From Lysobacter sp. (GTDB taxonomy: Bacteria > Pseudomonadota > Gammaproteobacteria > Xanthomonadales > Xanthomonadaceae), in the NCBI GenBank assembly GCA_013141175.1, contig JABFRN010000001.1:806001-870000 (forward strand): a stretch of DNA of 64,000 nucleotides. Direction: 5' to 3'. Of this stretch, positions 43,527 to 53,340 are shown one piece after another. A program made the translations under genes and the position numbers. Under the pieces are notes generated by a model. That model saw only the letters and a program-made list of their open reading frames with translations, was not told where the DNA came from and did no database searches. Positions within the stretch are counted from its first letter, which is position 1, and every line of letters begins with the position of its first letter.

Positions 43527-44273
43527 ATGACTTACTGCATCGGGTTGAATCTCGACCACGGCCTCATCCTGGCCTCCGACTCGCGCACCAATGCGGGCGT
43601 CGACGACATCCGCCGCACCGGCAAGATGCGGCTGTTCGTCTCCGAAGGCGAATACGTGGTCGCGGCGCTGTCGGCCGGCAATCTGTCGCTGACCCAGAAC
43701 GCACTGAATCTCATCGACCAGCGCTCCACGCTGGACGGCGGCCGGCCCGGTATCGGCAAGGCCACCTCGATGTTCGAAGTGGCGCAGTTGGTGGGCGACG
43801 CGCTGCGCGAGATCCGCAAACGCGACGACGCCTACCTGCGCGACAGCGGCATCGACCCCAACGGCAGCTTCATCGTCGGCGGCCAGATCCGCGGCGAAGC
43901 CCCGCGCCTGTTCCTGGTGTACTCGGAAGGCAACTTCATCGAAAGCTCGCCGGAGATGCCCTACTTCCAGACCGGCGAAAGCAAATTCGGCAAACCCATC
44001 CTCGACCGCGTCATCACCCCGCAGACCTCGCTGAGCGAAGCCTGCAAATGCGTGCTGGTGTCGTTCGACTCGACCATGCGCTCCAACCTCTCCGTCGGCC
44101 CGCCGCTGGACCTGCTGCTCTACCGCCGCGACAGCTTCACCGCCAACCTGCGCCAGCGCCTGGACGAAGACGACCCGTACCTGCAAACCATCCGCCGCGA
44201 ATGGAACGAAACCCTGCGTCGCGGCGTCCGCGAACTGCCGGGGCCGGCGTGGTTGCGGGATGCGGAGGGTTGA
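43527..44273 (+). CDS. Proteasome-type peptidase Anbu
   Basis: 248 residues beginning M-T-Y-C-I-G-L; removal of Met would expose Thr as the N-terminal nucleophile of Ntn hydrolases. L-I-L-A-S-D-S-R-T-N-A-G-V-D and K-M-R-L-F (with the catalytic Lys), G-G-Q-I-R-G-E and the C-terminal region match Anbu, the ancestral bacterial proteasome homologue that forms open helical rings. It is 68 bases after the alpha-E gene. The transglutaminase-like gene frequent in such operons is not present between or after these genes. Confidence 0.9.
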   Translation: MTYCIGLNLDHGLILASDSRTNAGVDDIRRTGKMRLFVSEGEYVVAALSAGNLSLTQNALNLIDQRSTLDGGRPGIGKATSMFEVAQLVGDALREIRKRDDAYLRDSGIDPNGSFIVGGQIRGEAPRLFLVYSEGNFIESSPEMPYFQTGESKFGKPILDRVITPQTSLSEACKCVLVSFDSTMRSNLSVGPPLDLLLYRRDSFTANLRQRLDEDDPYLQTIRREWNETLRRGVRELPGPAWLRDAEG

Positions 44274-44673
44274 GCGTCGCGAAAGGTCGAGCGAAGCGCG
44301 CAACGCATCGCGCATCGATCGAACGCCGGTTCGTCGAAACAGACCCTGATGCTTTTCCTTCTCCCCGCGCGCGGGGAGAAGGTGGCCGAAGGCCGGATGA
44401 GGGGCCGCCTGCCGCAAGCATCTTCACCTCAAGCGCATAAGGCGTGCTCAAGCACGCCGAACAACGAACCGCAAGCAGGCTTTTCGTAGCCCGTGTCTCG
44501 CCATCGGCGAGACACGGGATGACGGCAGGGAAGCGCTTAACCGCAAGGACGGATTTCGACCAGTAACGGACGTGAAACGTCCGCTCGGACCCGAGCCGAG
44601 CAACATGGGACTCTCATCGAAAATGCAGCCCAAGAAACAATAGACGCGGCCTGGTAATGCGCATCGCTGTCGC
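44274..44673. other. Gene-free interval with REP-like element
   Basis: No coding region identified. It contains the REP-like copy 3 and, further on, an inverted repeat around CCCGTGTCTCGCC ATCG GGCGAGACACGGG (about 44490-44518) that could be a terminator-type hairpin. Confidence 0.55.
44357..44410. repeat. REP-like paired palindrome element, copy 3
   Basis: CCTTCTCCCCGC (44357-44368) and GCGGGGAGAAGG (44371-44382) form a perfect 12-bp stem with 2-base centre, followed by GGCCGAAGGCC and GGATGAGGGGCCGCC. The arm is identical to the second arm of copy 1. Confidence 0.75.
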
Positions 44674-44892
44674 TCACTTCTTCAAGCCAGCGACGACTTC
44701 CGACACGCCAAGTCCAAGTTCGAGCTGAAGGCGCACGTATTCGCGCTCCTTGCGCGACAGGCTGCGACCCATCTCGATACGCACATCCTCAGCCTCCAGA
44801 ATGCGCAGGATCCTTGGCATCGCCGAGCCTATGGCATCCGGCCCGTAACCTGCCTCGCGCAAAGCCGCAATCAGAAGGGCTTGTATATCCAT
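44674..44892 (-). CDS. Small hypothetical helical protein
   Basis: 72 residues, no signal peptide or cysteine. Predicted helical throughout, with charged/hydrophobic heptad-like spacing (I-Q-A-L-L-I-A-A-L-R-E-A, I-L-R-I-L-E-A-E-D-V-R-I-E, R-K-E-R-E-Y-V-R-L-Q-L-E-L-G-L) and a C-terminal V-A-G-L-K-K. Not recognised. It lies between the Anbu operon and the low-GC defence-like gene, and its composition is GC-intermediate. Start could be further upstream; the frame stays open to 45066 but with poor coding character. Confidence 0.5.
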   Translation of the reverse strand: MDIQALLIAALREAGYGPDAIGSAMPRILRILEAEDVRIEMGRSLSRKEREYVRLQLELGLGVSEVVAGLKK

Positions 44893-45461
44893 GATGCGTC
44901 CATCTCTATTCAAGACACTGCATTGTGCACCAGCAGGTGCGTGCGCGGCATGAGATTCATGCCAGGGTCGCTTGGTTCGCTCATTTCGGATGAAACGAGG
45001 GCCTACCGCGCAAATCGCCAGTTGGAGACCGGAAAATCTCTGCAGGATCGGGCGCTGCGTCTTCAAGGTTGCTATACGAACTATCGATGTCGGCTTCGGA
45101 TCGGAAGACGCCTCTTCCTGCTTCCGATGATCATTCCCGATCCACGTTCACGCCATCTTGATGACCGACTCCGTCCGAGGGCGGGCAATGGCCATTCCTT
45201 GTAGGGCGCATCAGCCGAAGGCGTCATGCGTCATAGAAGGATCGCAACTTCTGAATACTCTGAAATGGTGCATGACGCTTCGCTTATGCACCCTACTCGT
45301 ATGCGCCTTACGGCCTTGCGCGCTCCCTAGAAGTCCGCTTCCGGCCAGGAGCAGACATTGGCTCACGTAGGATGCGTAAGCAAAAGGCGTTATTAGCAAT
45401 GCTCTTCAAAGACTGCCGAAGGTAATGGCAAATGGATACGTGGACAGTAGGGATCGATTAG
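44893..45461. other. Gene-free interval at the low-GC island border
   Basis: No credible gene on either strand. Base composition drops towards that of the adjacent large gene. No tRNA, integrase, direct-repeat boundary or insertion-sequence end was seen, so how the island was acquired is not visible here. Confidence 0.5.
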
Positions 45462-48400
45462 CTAAGACGACCGTTGCTGATGCCGCTGCCTTCTTTGGCG
45501 CCGGGGCAGTCGAGGCCGACGGACCACGCTAGAGCCACGGAATCGGCTGTCGATCTGATCTAGCGTAGCGCGCGCTTCAAAGGCGTCAATTTCCAAGAGC
45601 TTTTCAAAAAGCTGGGTGCCTTCCTCGCGAGTAGAAGGCCCGAGCCGATGTAGTGTCACTGCTAGGTCGACAAGGCCGGACGCGTGTGCTGCAATGCCAG
45701 TCCTGATGTCGCCCAGATCACTATGCCATTTCTCGACAAGTGTTATCGCCAAGCGTGCGACCAGTGGAGCTTCATGCGGCAACAAGAACTGAAGCTGATC
45801 GACGATAAAAGTCGCACTTATGTTAGGTGCCGAGCTAACATGATCTGCGATCGATTCGAGAAGCAGCGCCGTACTCTCATCAGGAGGCAATTGATCGACA
45901 ACCCGGAAAACATCGAAAATTGCGTTCCACTCTGCATCGCTAGCTTGAGGGATAATATCCAACAGGAATCGTGTCGCGGATGCGCGGTGCGCCGGATTCT
46001 CCCAGAGATTCACCGCTGTCATCGCTGCGCCTGCCCGAGCAACGGCGTCGTCACTTCGCCGGATCTCTGTCAACTCCGCTCTTGCAGAGTCGCGATCAGG
46101 GTGCGAAAACGCTAGCAGCGCAACGAGTTCACCATAGCCGCGTCGCACGATGTCTCTTTCTGAATTTTTCCAGCGCGAAAGCTCGCTTTCGACTAGCGCT
46201 GGCGCCCACCAATGGATGTGCCCGAACAGGAATGCAAGATTGTGTGTACCCATCAAGCCGGGAAAACGCTCAAGGATAGCTGCAATCAGAGCGGTTGCCG
46301 GGCCAGCTTCAGTGTCTTCTGAAGGCCGTAGATATCTGAGAAGCGGCAACAGGTGTGCCCAAACACTCTGCGCAAAATTTAAAGCTAAGGATTCGTACAA
46401 CAGGCAGCGCAGCGCCTCGTGATCCTGCGTGATAAGAAAGTGACGTATCAATGCGTGCAAAATTGGAAACGGCCCTCCCGGGAGGATCGAGATTCCGCCA
46501 TATCCCCAAATGAGGCTACTGCTCTCAGGATCGCTATCTGCTGCCGACGTTTCCGGCTCCTCATCTCCTTGTTCATCACCATCGATGGTTTGGATGTCCT
46601 TGGCTTCAGCCCGGAGCCAGCTTCTCATTGTCTCAATGAGGGCGTCGCTCAGAGTTACATTTCGGCTCAACATTGCTTCGATGGCTCTCGCTGCTGAAGC
46701 CTGAAATTCGAGACTCCCAAAACCTCGTTGGGCTAAGGCAGCAATCAGTACCTGCAGCTCATTCGGATCAACTACCTCAGCCATTTCCGCTATAGCGGCT
46801 CCTGCACCGCGCTCGCCGAATGTCGGTTCAAAACGGGAAATCAGGCGAAGCGTACGCTCGGGGTTTGACCTAGAAAAATTGGCAAACTCCCTAGAAAGTT
46901 GGATATTTCCACCTTTGCGGTGGTCACTTGGATGATCCCAATCAGTGGCATCGGGAATCTCTCTGAACGCATTCAAGATGTCATCGTCTTTGGCCCGGCC
47001 CATAGCAACCGCGCTCATGACCGAAGCCGGCGAGTAGACCCCGCTGAACGTTACTCCTAAGCGTCTATCCCCAATTGCACGCTCCTCCGTGCGAACAAGT
47101 TCTGCAGTTTCACGAGCTCGCTTGTTCGTTGGTAGCGCTCTCAGCAAACCCAGCCGTCGAATCCGTAATATCCGACTCCAGCTCCTACGTCCCTCAGGAT
47201 ACTGAAGATCAACTGGCACACTAGGCTTGTAGTCTCGTATATGCTGCTCGTAAGTAGCGATTTGTCCTGACGTCCAAAATGGGGCAACGGTAGAAACTAG
47301 GTCTGTCGTCGTCGCACTGGGGTCCCCTAAGTGACCAAGCGACCAACGGCGTTCGTCGGCAAGGATATAGTCGAGCGCATCGGCGGCGAACGCGGATGGG
47401 TTGCTACGGAAGGCATGCGCAATCAAGCGATGGACGGGCATATATTGCAGATCTCTTGCCGACGAGATCCAAGCCTTCAACCTATCGATGTCATGAGTCG
47501 CGAGCTGCTCGATGGCTATTCTAAGGGCAGCTGGGATCGAAGGCTCTGGCAGGTCCAAGCCATCCTCGCCCTCGAAGCGGAAATCTGCCACATACTCCAG
47601 AGCATAGTACGGGCGATCGCGGATCTCATAATAATTTGCGAGCGCGTCAAGTGCTTTCACGAACCAAGGCCAGAGAATCTCAATGGTCTCGAAGGGTGCT
47701 CGCTCGCCCAGTGAACGGAGCATGTCCCATTCGTTCGACGTCTCCAGCAGATGCTTAATCGGCTGCCTTGGATCGTTGCGTATCCTCCAGACAGAAAACT
47801 GCTCTGTATCGACCTCATTAGGCGGGGTCTCTGCTGCCAGCTTTGCTCCCTCGGACTGAGCTTCGGCAAGCGCGCGATCCAGCGCAGCTCGAACGAGCAG
47901 TAGAGCCTCGCGCGGCTGTTCGACGCCCAACGACCCAACAATATGATCGAGATACAAGGATGCGACCTTCGAACGACGAAGAATTACGATCCCCATCTCA
48001 AGCATAGCTTCGTTCCACGAAGGCGCATCTTGGAGCGCTGACCACGACCGATAATCATTCTCTGGAAGCGCGAGCCAGTGCCGCTTGATGAGGTCGACCA
48101 CCTCGTCCGGCGAAAAATGGATGGCGGCAGACAGCACACGAACCACACAATCGAGCTGCGTTCCTTCGCCTGTCATTGCCTGAGTAATCACTGAATGCTT
48201 GAGCCTCGCGAACCAACCAGGGCTGCCGGCGATCCCGCGAAAAGCAAACGAACGATCATCGTTAAGGGCAAATGCCGATAGCATCAAGAACTCTTCGCCA
48301 TTTGTCGGCTCGCGCTGCTGGCCTAAGAACTCGATCAGAAGTATGCGTAGATGGCGTCGCAAGTCATTAGCGTTCCATAGCAAGCCGACTTCTTCTTCGT

Positions 48401-50696
48401 AACCTTGAGGATCAGCGCCCCGGAGATAGGTGAGCCCAGCCCAAACCTTTGGCCGGCAAAATATCGAGGCTTGCCGTTCAAGAACAAACGCGGACAGCCT
48501 GCCTTTTTCCTTTGCGAAGGCGCGTGCAAGCGCATAGTCGAACACTGTCTGGTGAGCAAAGCCAACGCTTGATCCGGCAGCATTTGGCGTGAGGATACCC
48601 ATCCCGATAAGCGCATCTACCTCAGCCTTCATGTCATCCAGCTTGGCACGCGGCAGCCACAGACTTTCTTCATCCGCCATCTGGTCGGCGAGACCAACTG
48701 CAACGCGGGAGCGCTTGACGCCATCCAATCCTGACAGGACCCGCTCATCCCAGAGTCGGTCGAGCATTGCTTGGTAGCTAAGAAGCGGCTCGGAACGCAC
48801 CCTCTCATCCAATTGCAGGTAGATCGCGAGGGCTTGAGGAGCACGGAGAACCTCTTGCGCATCAATCGGCCAACCTGCGGCAGCGATGCCTTTCGCTTGG
48901 AGCAGTTCCAACACTACGCTCCAGCTCGGTAACTGCAATTGTAAGCTTTCCGCTGATATCGCACGCAAGCGCACATCATGCTCGTACTCGAATTTTCTTA
49001 CTGATAGCACTATGTGAATGTTGTCGGTCTTACCAAGACAACGCACCAAATTGAGGAGGGCGTTCAAGCGGCCGGTGCGGATATCGAGATAACCTGCCAG
49101 TGCATCAAGCTGGTCGATCAGTAAGAAAGTCGGCCGCAAGGCCGAAAGTCGAGTAAGGAGCGACGATGGACGATTAGACAGCCCCAGTCGCTTTTGCAGG
49201 TCAACCTCGTTGGTGATGTCGGTATCGAGTAGGTCCGCCTTGATGGCGAGGACCGGATGGCCGGCCTCAACCAGACGTTTGCCAAGCATGGCGAGAAGCG
49301 CGGATTTGCCTGATCCAGGATCCCCGATGACTGCAGTCACAGAGCGGTTGTGCTCGATCGGGAGCGCGAGGAGCTGCTGCAGCTCCGGGCGTTCAAACCG
49401 TTCACCACCAGGCAGTGTGTCAGGCCAATGGAGGAGATCGTGAGAAGCGATATGCAGTTCATTCTTGACTTCTCTCAGATCTTTCAGACTTTTCTCGGGC
49501 ACGAAACCTAGAAGCTTTAATGAGAAGCGTTTCTCAAGTTCATCGCGGAGCCTATGCGAACCAATCGCCTCAAGCGTCGCCGTAGGATCACATACGATCA
49601 GTCGCAGTGAGCCCTCTTCAATACGTTCTACTGAGATGCCGGGCTCACCCGCGAGTTCGCGCAGCAACACCTCAATAGCGGCGATGCGTTCGGCCGAGAC
49701 CGACCCCACCTCGGCGTCAATGTTAAGTACATAGCGAGCGACAGGCGCGTTAGCGCCCGGCTCACTTAAACCAGTTGGAGCCTCTGGTGGACTTACAATT
49801 TCTGGAATCGACTTTACGTTACTTATTGGGAGTGTGGGTTCTCTGGGATATAACTCTGCCCACCACGCGATCAGTTCGAATGCGAATGCGGCTGCGTGGG
49901 CAGCAGCTATCGGTTGGCGAATGGCATCAGTATCTGGGTCCTTGTACTCGGCCATATCTGATACACCGCGGATGACAATTGCGGGGACCTCTTCTCTGGA
50001 TGCAGAAAAGAGGGAGCCATAGCCCTCCATCTCGACTATGCACGCATCGCCACAGTGAATCGCAATTAGTTCCTCCAGTTCGCTAGCCGGATTCGCAAGC
50101 ACAGCCTCCACCGACACAGCTGGCGCTATCTCTGCTAGCGGCGGAAAATTACAGGGATAGCTCTCAAATGGTGGGATCGTGCGATCAGCAAGGTGAGTAA
50201 TCCGATCTATCCATTTCTTGTCACGTCGTACTTTCTTGGCTACTCCAAGAACGCGATTGTTGACATCAATGGCGTGCGGCCTAGCCGAGAAACCACTTTC
50301 TCCATATTTTCCGCTATATGGCCAATAGACTCGGCTTGTGGCAACAACACTGCCGATAGGAACATCTTTCTTGCGTGATCCTGCGATACCTACAAAAATC
50401 TGTAGTTCGGGTTTGACCTCCATGCGCCCAAGTGCTATGTGAGCATTAGTCGCAGCAATTTGAGCTTCGTGATTTCCCGCGCCCGTCTCAACTACGACGA
50501 CAAGCCATTCGTGTCCAGAATCCCGAAATATGCCGCATTCATAAACAGCGCCGTCGCGCCCCTTCACCGACGTGATATCGTTGATGTGAGGTAGCACCGC
50601 CTGAAGCTCTTTGTCGAGCGCGGTAAGGACGAGAACCGTCCTCCACTCTCTGGCTTTCGCTTCTGCAAAAAGGTCGTTGATTGGCTTAAGTCCCAT
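45462..50696 (-). CDS. Giant phosphorylase-STAND NTPase fusion (NLR-like, probable anti-phage defence)
   Basis: 1744 residues. Residues ~15-290: nucleoside phosphorylase/nucleosidase-like domain (V-L-V-L-T-A-L-D-K-E, I-F-V-G-I-A-G-S-R-K-K-D, I-V-E-M-E-G-Y-G, I-V-I-R-G-V-S-D). Residues ~340-430: a small alpha/beta module of unknown type. Around 455-465 a P-loop (I-G-D-P-G-S-G-K-S-A-L-L) and near 529 a Walker B-like F-L-L-I-D-Q-L-D-A-L start a STAND-type ATPase. The rest (~1000 residues) is helical, probably a sensor. Effector-NTPase-sensor is the plan of bacterial NLR-like defence proteins, in which phosphorylase effectors are known. GC and codon use are clearly lower than neighbours, pointing to transfer. 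ATG at 50696 chosen because homology begins there; one at 50732 is possible. Confidence 0.85.
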   Translation of the reverse strand: MGLKPINDLFAEAKAREWRTVLVLTALDKELQAVLPHINDITSVKGRDGAVYECGIFRDSGHEWLVVVVETGAGNHEAQIAATNAHIALGRMEVKPELQIFVGIAGSRKKDVPIGSVVATSRVYWPYSGKYGESGFSARPHAIDVNNRVLGVAKKVRRDKKWIDRITHLADRTIPPFESYPCNFPPLAEIAPAVSVEAVLANPASELEELIAIHCGDACIVEMEGYGSLFSASREEVPAIVIRGVSDMAEYKDPDTDAIRQPIAAAHAAAFAFELIAWWAELYPREPTLPISNVKSIPEIVSPPEAPTGLSEPGANAPVARYVLNIDAEVGSVSAERIAAIEVLLRELAGEPGISVERIEEGSLRLIVCDPTATLEAIGSHRLRDELEKRFSLKLLGFVPEKSLKDLREVKNELHIASHDLLHWPDTLPGGERFERPELQQLLALPIEHNRSVTAVIGDPGSGKSALLAMLGKRLVEAGHPVLAIKADLLDTDITNEVDLQKRLGLSNRPSSLLTRLSALRPTFLLIDQLDALAGYLDIRTGRLNALLNLVRCLGKTDNIHIVLSVRKFEYEHDVRLRAISAESLQLQLPSWSVVLELLQAKGIAAAGWPIDAQEVLRAPQALAIYLQLDERVRSEPLLSYQAMLDRLWDERVLSGLDGVKRSRVAVGLADQMADEESLWLPRAKLDDMKAEVDALIGMGILTPNAAGSSVGFAHQTVFDYALARAFAKEKGRLSAFVLERQASIFCRPKVWAGLTYLRGADPQGYEEEVGLLWNANDLRRHLRILLIEFLGQQREPTNGEEFLMLSAFALNDDRSFAFRGIAGSPGWFARLKHSVITQAMTGEGTQLDCVVRVLSAAIHFSPDEVVDLIKRHWLALPENDYRSWSALQDAPSWNEAMLEMGIVILRRSKVASLYLDHIVGSLGVEQPREALLLVRAALDRALAEAQSEGAKLAAETPPNEVDTEQFSVWRIRNDPRQPIKHLLETSNEWDMLRSLGERAPFETIEILWPWFVKALDALANYYEIRDRPYYALEYVADFRFEGEDGLDLPEPSIPAALRIAIEQLATHDIDRLKAWISSARDLQYMPVHRLIAHAFRSNPSAFAADALDYILADERRWSLGHLGDPSATTTDLVSTVAPFWTSGQIATYEQHIRDYKPSVPVDLQYPEGRRSWSRILRIRRLGLLRALPTNKRARETAELVRTEERAIGDRRLGVTFSGVYSPASVMSAVAMGRAKDDDILNAFREIPDATDWDHPSDHRKGGNIQLSREFANFSRSNPERTLRLISRFEPTFGERGAGAAIAEMAEVVDPNELQVLIAALAQRGFGSLEFQASAARAIEAMLSRNVTLSDALIETMRSWLRAEAKDIQTIDGDEQGDEEPETSAADSDPESSSLIWGYGGISILPGGPFPILHALIRHFLITQDHEALRCLLYESLALNFAQSVWAHLLPLLRYLRPSEDTEAGPATALIAAILERFPGLMGTHNLAFLFGHIHWWAPALVESELSRWKNSERDIVRRGYGELVALLAFSHPDRDSARAELTEIRRSDDAVARAGAAMTAVNLWENPAHRASATRFLLDIIPQASDAEWNAIFDVFRVVDQLPPDESTALLLESIADHVSSAPNISATFIVDQLQFLLPHEAPLVARLAITLVEKWHSDLGDIRTGIAAHASGLVDLAVTLHRLGPSTREEGTQLFEKLLEIDAFEARATLDQIDSRFRGSSVVRRPRLPRRQRRQRHQQRSS

Positions 50697-51645
50697 ACAG
50701 ATCAAGATAGCGACTCGTTCCCTGAATTGCATCTTCACGGATCTAGCGACCTGCCGTGACCCACTTCTTGCCGAAGTCCGCCTCTTGAGACGATGGGATA
50801 CTCGCAGGCTGTTAAACCCCAACCCTGTAAGAAATGACAGGGCCACCTACCGGCCGGTGAACAAATTTGGCCAGGATCACTTGCTAGTGTCCGCTCCGGG
50901 TCGCAACCAACCACTCAAATCCCCCCTCCCCTCACACCCAAACCTAACTCCAACCCCTGTCGCGGCTCCCGCCGCCCCTACGAAAAGCGCGGCAGCCATC
51001 GTGGCCTGCGGCAATGAGTATTCCGGTTTCGACGGATCGAGCCGGACGATGAAGTCTCTGGCGGATGCGTGGATCGCTGTCGGATGATGGGGCATCGATC
51101 GTATGAAGCGAAAGCGCCATCTTGACCGCTGCGCGAAGGCATCGCGGCTCCCGCCGTTCCCACAAAAGCACACCGCCACCGCCGAATGCAGCGGTAATCG
51201 ATATCATGGTTTCAATTGATCGCATCGATCGAATCAGCCTGCTGCGCATGGATTGACCCAAGTCGGGCAGCAGATCGTTGGCTGCACAGGGCCTTCGCCG
51301 ATCACTTCAAGATCATCCGCTTCTGAAAACCCAGCGAAGCGGTGAAAGACAAAAGCGTCGAGGCTGAAGCCCCTCCCACAAGTGCGATGGCGTCGCGGAA
51401 TGCACGGCGCTTTGATTGTCGAAAATCAGCGTTGTGGTGAAGAGGGAGAGCGTTGCGTCTTCCGGCGCTCCTGCAAGAGAAAGAGCATCGGGACTGAAGT
51501 CCCTCCTACAAAAGCAAGAGCATCGCGGCTTGCGCCGCTCCTACAAGAAGACAGGCATATGGGGATCTTGTTCGACCGTTGAGTGGTTGGTCGGTGTTGT
51601 CAGCCGCGGAACGGCGCCGCGATGCGGCGCCGTTCCGTCGAAGCG
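50697..51645. other. Gene-free interval with degenerate short repeats
   Basis: About 950 bases without a supported gene. From about 50950 to 51560 it contains at least five degraded copies of a short unit like TCGCGGCTTGCGCCGCTCCTACAA / GGGACTGAAGTCCCTCCTACAA, described as a separate repeat entry. The border between low-GC and normal GC lies here. Confidence 0.6.
50950..51560. repeat. Cluster of degenerate 25-30 bp intergenic units
   Basis: Recognisable copies include TGTCGCGGCTCCCGCCGCCCCTAC (about 50958), CATCGCGGCTCCCGCCGTTCCCAC (about 51145), GTCGAGGCTGAAGCCCCTCCCAC (about 51356), ATCGGGACTGAAGTCCCTCCTAC (about 51487) and ATCGCGGCTTGCGCCGCTCCTAC (about 51522). Each has a small internal palindrome (GGCTTGCGCC, GGACTGAAGTCC). 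A family of this style is common in xanthomonad intergenic DNA. Confidence 0.6.
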
Positions 51646-53340
51646 TTACAAAGCGCAGGTGCCGGTGCTCGGAATGACGATGCCGTTGCTGAGCTTCAAC
51701 GCGATGTCGTAGGTGTACGCGGGTACCGGGTAGGTGCGGCGGACGCCGTCGGCGAGGACGGTGAAGGCGCTGCCGATGCGGTTGCCGGTGGCGGGGTTGA
51801 TCCACTCTGCGGTGTAGTTGGTCGCAGCGGCGGCGGGCTGCAGGTCGATCGTGTTCAGCGCGGTGATGCTGGCGGGTTTGACGTAGGCCTTGAAGCCGTC
51901 GCTGGACAGGGTGCTGTGGTGGAGATACAGCACATAGGTGCTGCCGTTCTGCTGCATCGCGCTCCAGTAGACGTTGCTGGATCCGCGCGCGGTGCCGAAG
52001 GCCGGCAGGTTGGGCGCCCATGTCGGCGGGTTGTTGATGGCGCGCGCCATGTGGCGCAGATACGGGCCGAGTGCGGCGAGGAAATCCGCGAGCTTGCCCA
52101 ACTGCACGCGGGTCTGCAGCGGTTCGCCGGTGCCGCTCCAGTCGGTGGTGTAGTGGTTGTAGAGACCGCCCTCGCCCAGCATGAATTCCCAGGCTTCGGC
52201 GCGCGCTTCGTCGGGCGTGATGTAGTCGAAAGTGGGCGTGGTGCGATAGGACGGCGTGGGACGGCCTTCGTTGAAGCCATGGACGCGGTTGATACCCTGC
52301 AGCCCGCCGTTGAGATAGGTGCGCTGTTTCTCGGTGGCGGACAGGCGGCCCGCGTCGCGCACTTTGATGTAGTGGCCGTTGAGGATCCTCACCTCGGGCG
52401 CGTAGGCGGGGCTGACGATGGTGCGGAACGGCGCGAGCGCGGTCTGTGTGTGGTAGTTCGCGGCGATGAGGTGACGCTTGGGCGCGGCCATCGTGCCTTC
52501 GGCATTGCGCAGGATGTCGGTCATGCATTCGTGCCATTTGACGATGCGGGGCACGCTGACGGTGTCGTCGACCACGGCGCCGCTGGAGTTGTATCCGGCA
52601 TGCACGATCGACAGCTCGGGCTCGTTCGCAAGCTCCCAGTAGATGTTCTCGTAGTTGTTGAGTTCGACCACGAGCTTTTCGACCAATGCCTGCTGGCGGC
52701 TGTAGATATTCGTCGGGCTGCTGAAAGGCTTGCAGGTGGTGCCCGGCGCTGCGGTGAGGGTCCATTCGTCGCTGAGGCCCACGTAGCCGTTGGTGTTCTT
52801 GCCGAGGTACCAGGGGCTGGTGCGGAAGTCGCCGCTCAAGGCATCGAACAGCGTCAGCTCGACGACGACGTTCTTCGTCTGCGCGTATGCGACCACCTCT
52901 TCGAGGCGATCGAAGAAGGTCTGGTTCCAGGTGTACAGATCCCACTTGCCGAGCGCGGCGTTGTAGGCGAAGGGCTGCTCGTGCGGCAACGGCCCGGCGG
53001 CACCGCCCGGACTGTGGCCCAGACCGACCCAGACGCGCAGCACGTTGAGGTGCTTGAGCGCGAGATCGTCGATCACGCGCTGGAAATTGCGCTTGCCGGT
53101 GCCGGCATCGAGATTGTAATTGCACAGCTGGGTCACCTCGGGGGTGCCTGCCCGTTGTTCGAGATGGCAGATGTATTCCGGCGTGTAGCCGACCAGCGGC
53201 GTGGTCTTGCCGTTGTAGTGGAAATACTGGGGATTGACCGCGTCGATGCACAGCGGCGCCGCCGAGGCGATGCTGTTCGACAACATGCCGAGGCATGCGG
53301 CCAGCGCGATGTACGGTCTGGTTTTCTGCGAAGTGATCAT
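51646..53340 (-). CDS. Secreted clan GH-A glycoside hydrolase
   Basis: 564 residues with signal peptide (T-R-P-Y-I-A-L-A-A-C-L-G-M-L-S, cleavage near A-S-A-A-P). The mature part has TIM-barrel features: L-N-V-L-R-V-W-V-G near strand 2, V-V-V-E-L-T-L-F-D, and I-Y-W-E-L-A-N-E-P-E (around residue 242), where the N-E pair is the acid/base signature of clan GH-A. A second acid (F-M-L-G-E-G-G, about residue 385) fits the nucleophile strand. The C-terminal ~130 residues form a beta domain. GH5-like or a related family; substrate unknown. Possibly a plant or microbial polysaccharide degrading enzyme. Confidence 0.75.
   Translation of the reverse strand: MITSQKTRPYIALAACLGMLSNSIASAAPLCIDAVNPQYFHYNGKTTPLVGYTPEYICHLEQRAGTPEVTQLCNYNLDAGTGKRNFQRVIDDLALKHLNVLRVWVGLGHSPGGAAGPLPHEQPFAYNAALGKWDLYTWNQTFFDRLEEVVAYAQTKNVVVELTLFDALSGDFRTSPWYLGKNTNGYVGLSDEWTLTAAPGTTCKPFSSPTNIYSRQQALVEKLVVELNNYENIYWELANEPELSIVHAGYNSSGAVVDDTVSVPRIVKWHECMTDILRNAEGTMAAPKRHLIAANYHTQTALAPFRTIVSPAYAPEVRILNGHYIKVRDAGRLSATEKQRTYLNGGLQGINRVHGFNEGRPTPSYRTTPTFDYITPDEARAEAWEFMLGEGGLYNHYTTDWSGTGEPLQTRVQLGKLADFLAALGPYLRHMARAINNPPTWAPNLPAFGTARGSSNVYWSAMQQNGSTYVLYLHHSTLSSDGFKAYVKPASITALNTIDLQPAAAATNYTAEWINPATGNRIGSAFTVLADGVRRTYPVPAYTYDIALKLSNGIVIPSTGTCAL

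Noticed and set aside
44893..45461. Hidden integrase or tRNA gene at the island border
   Set aside because: No cloverleaf-like tRNA sequence and no tyrosine-recombinase motif was found in any frame.
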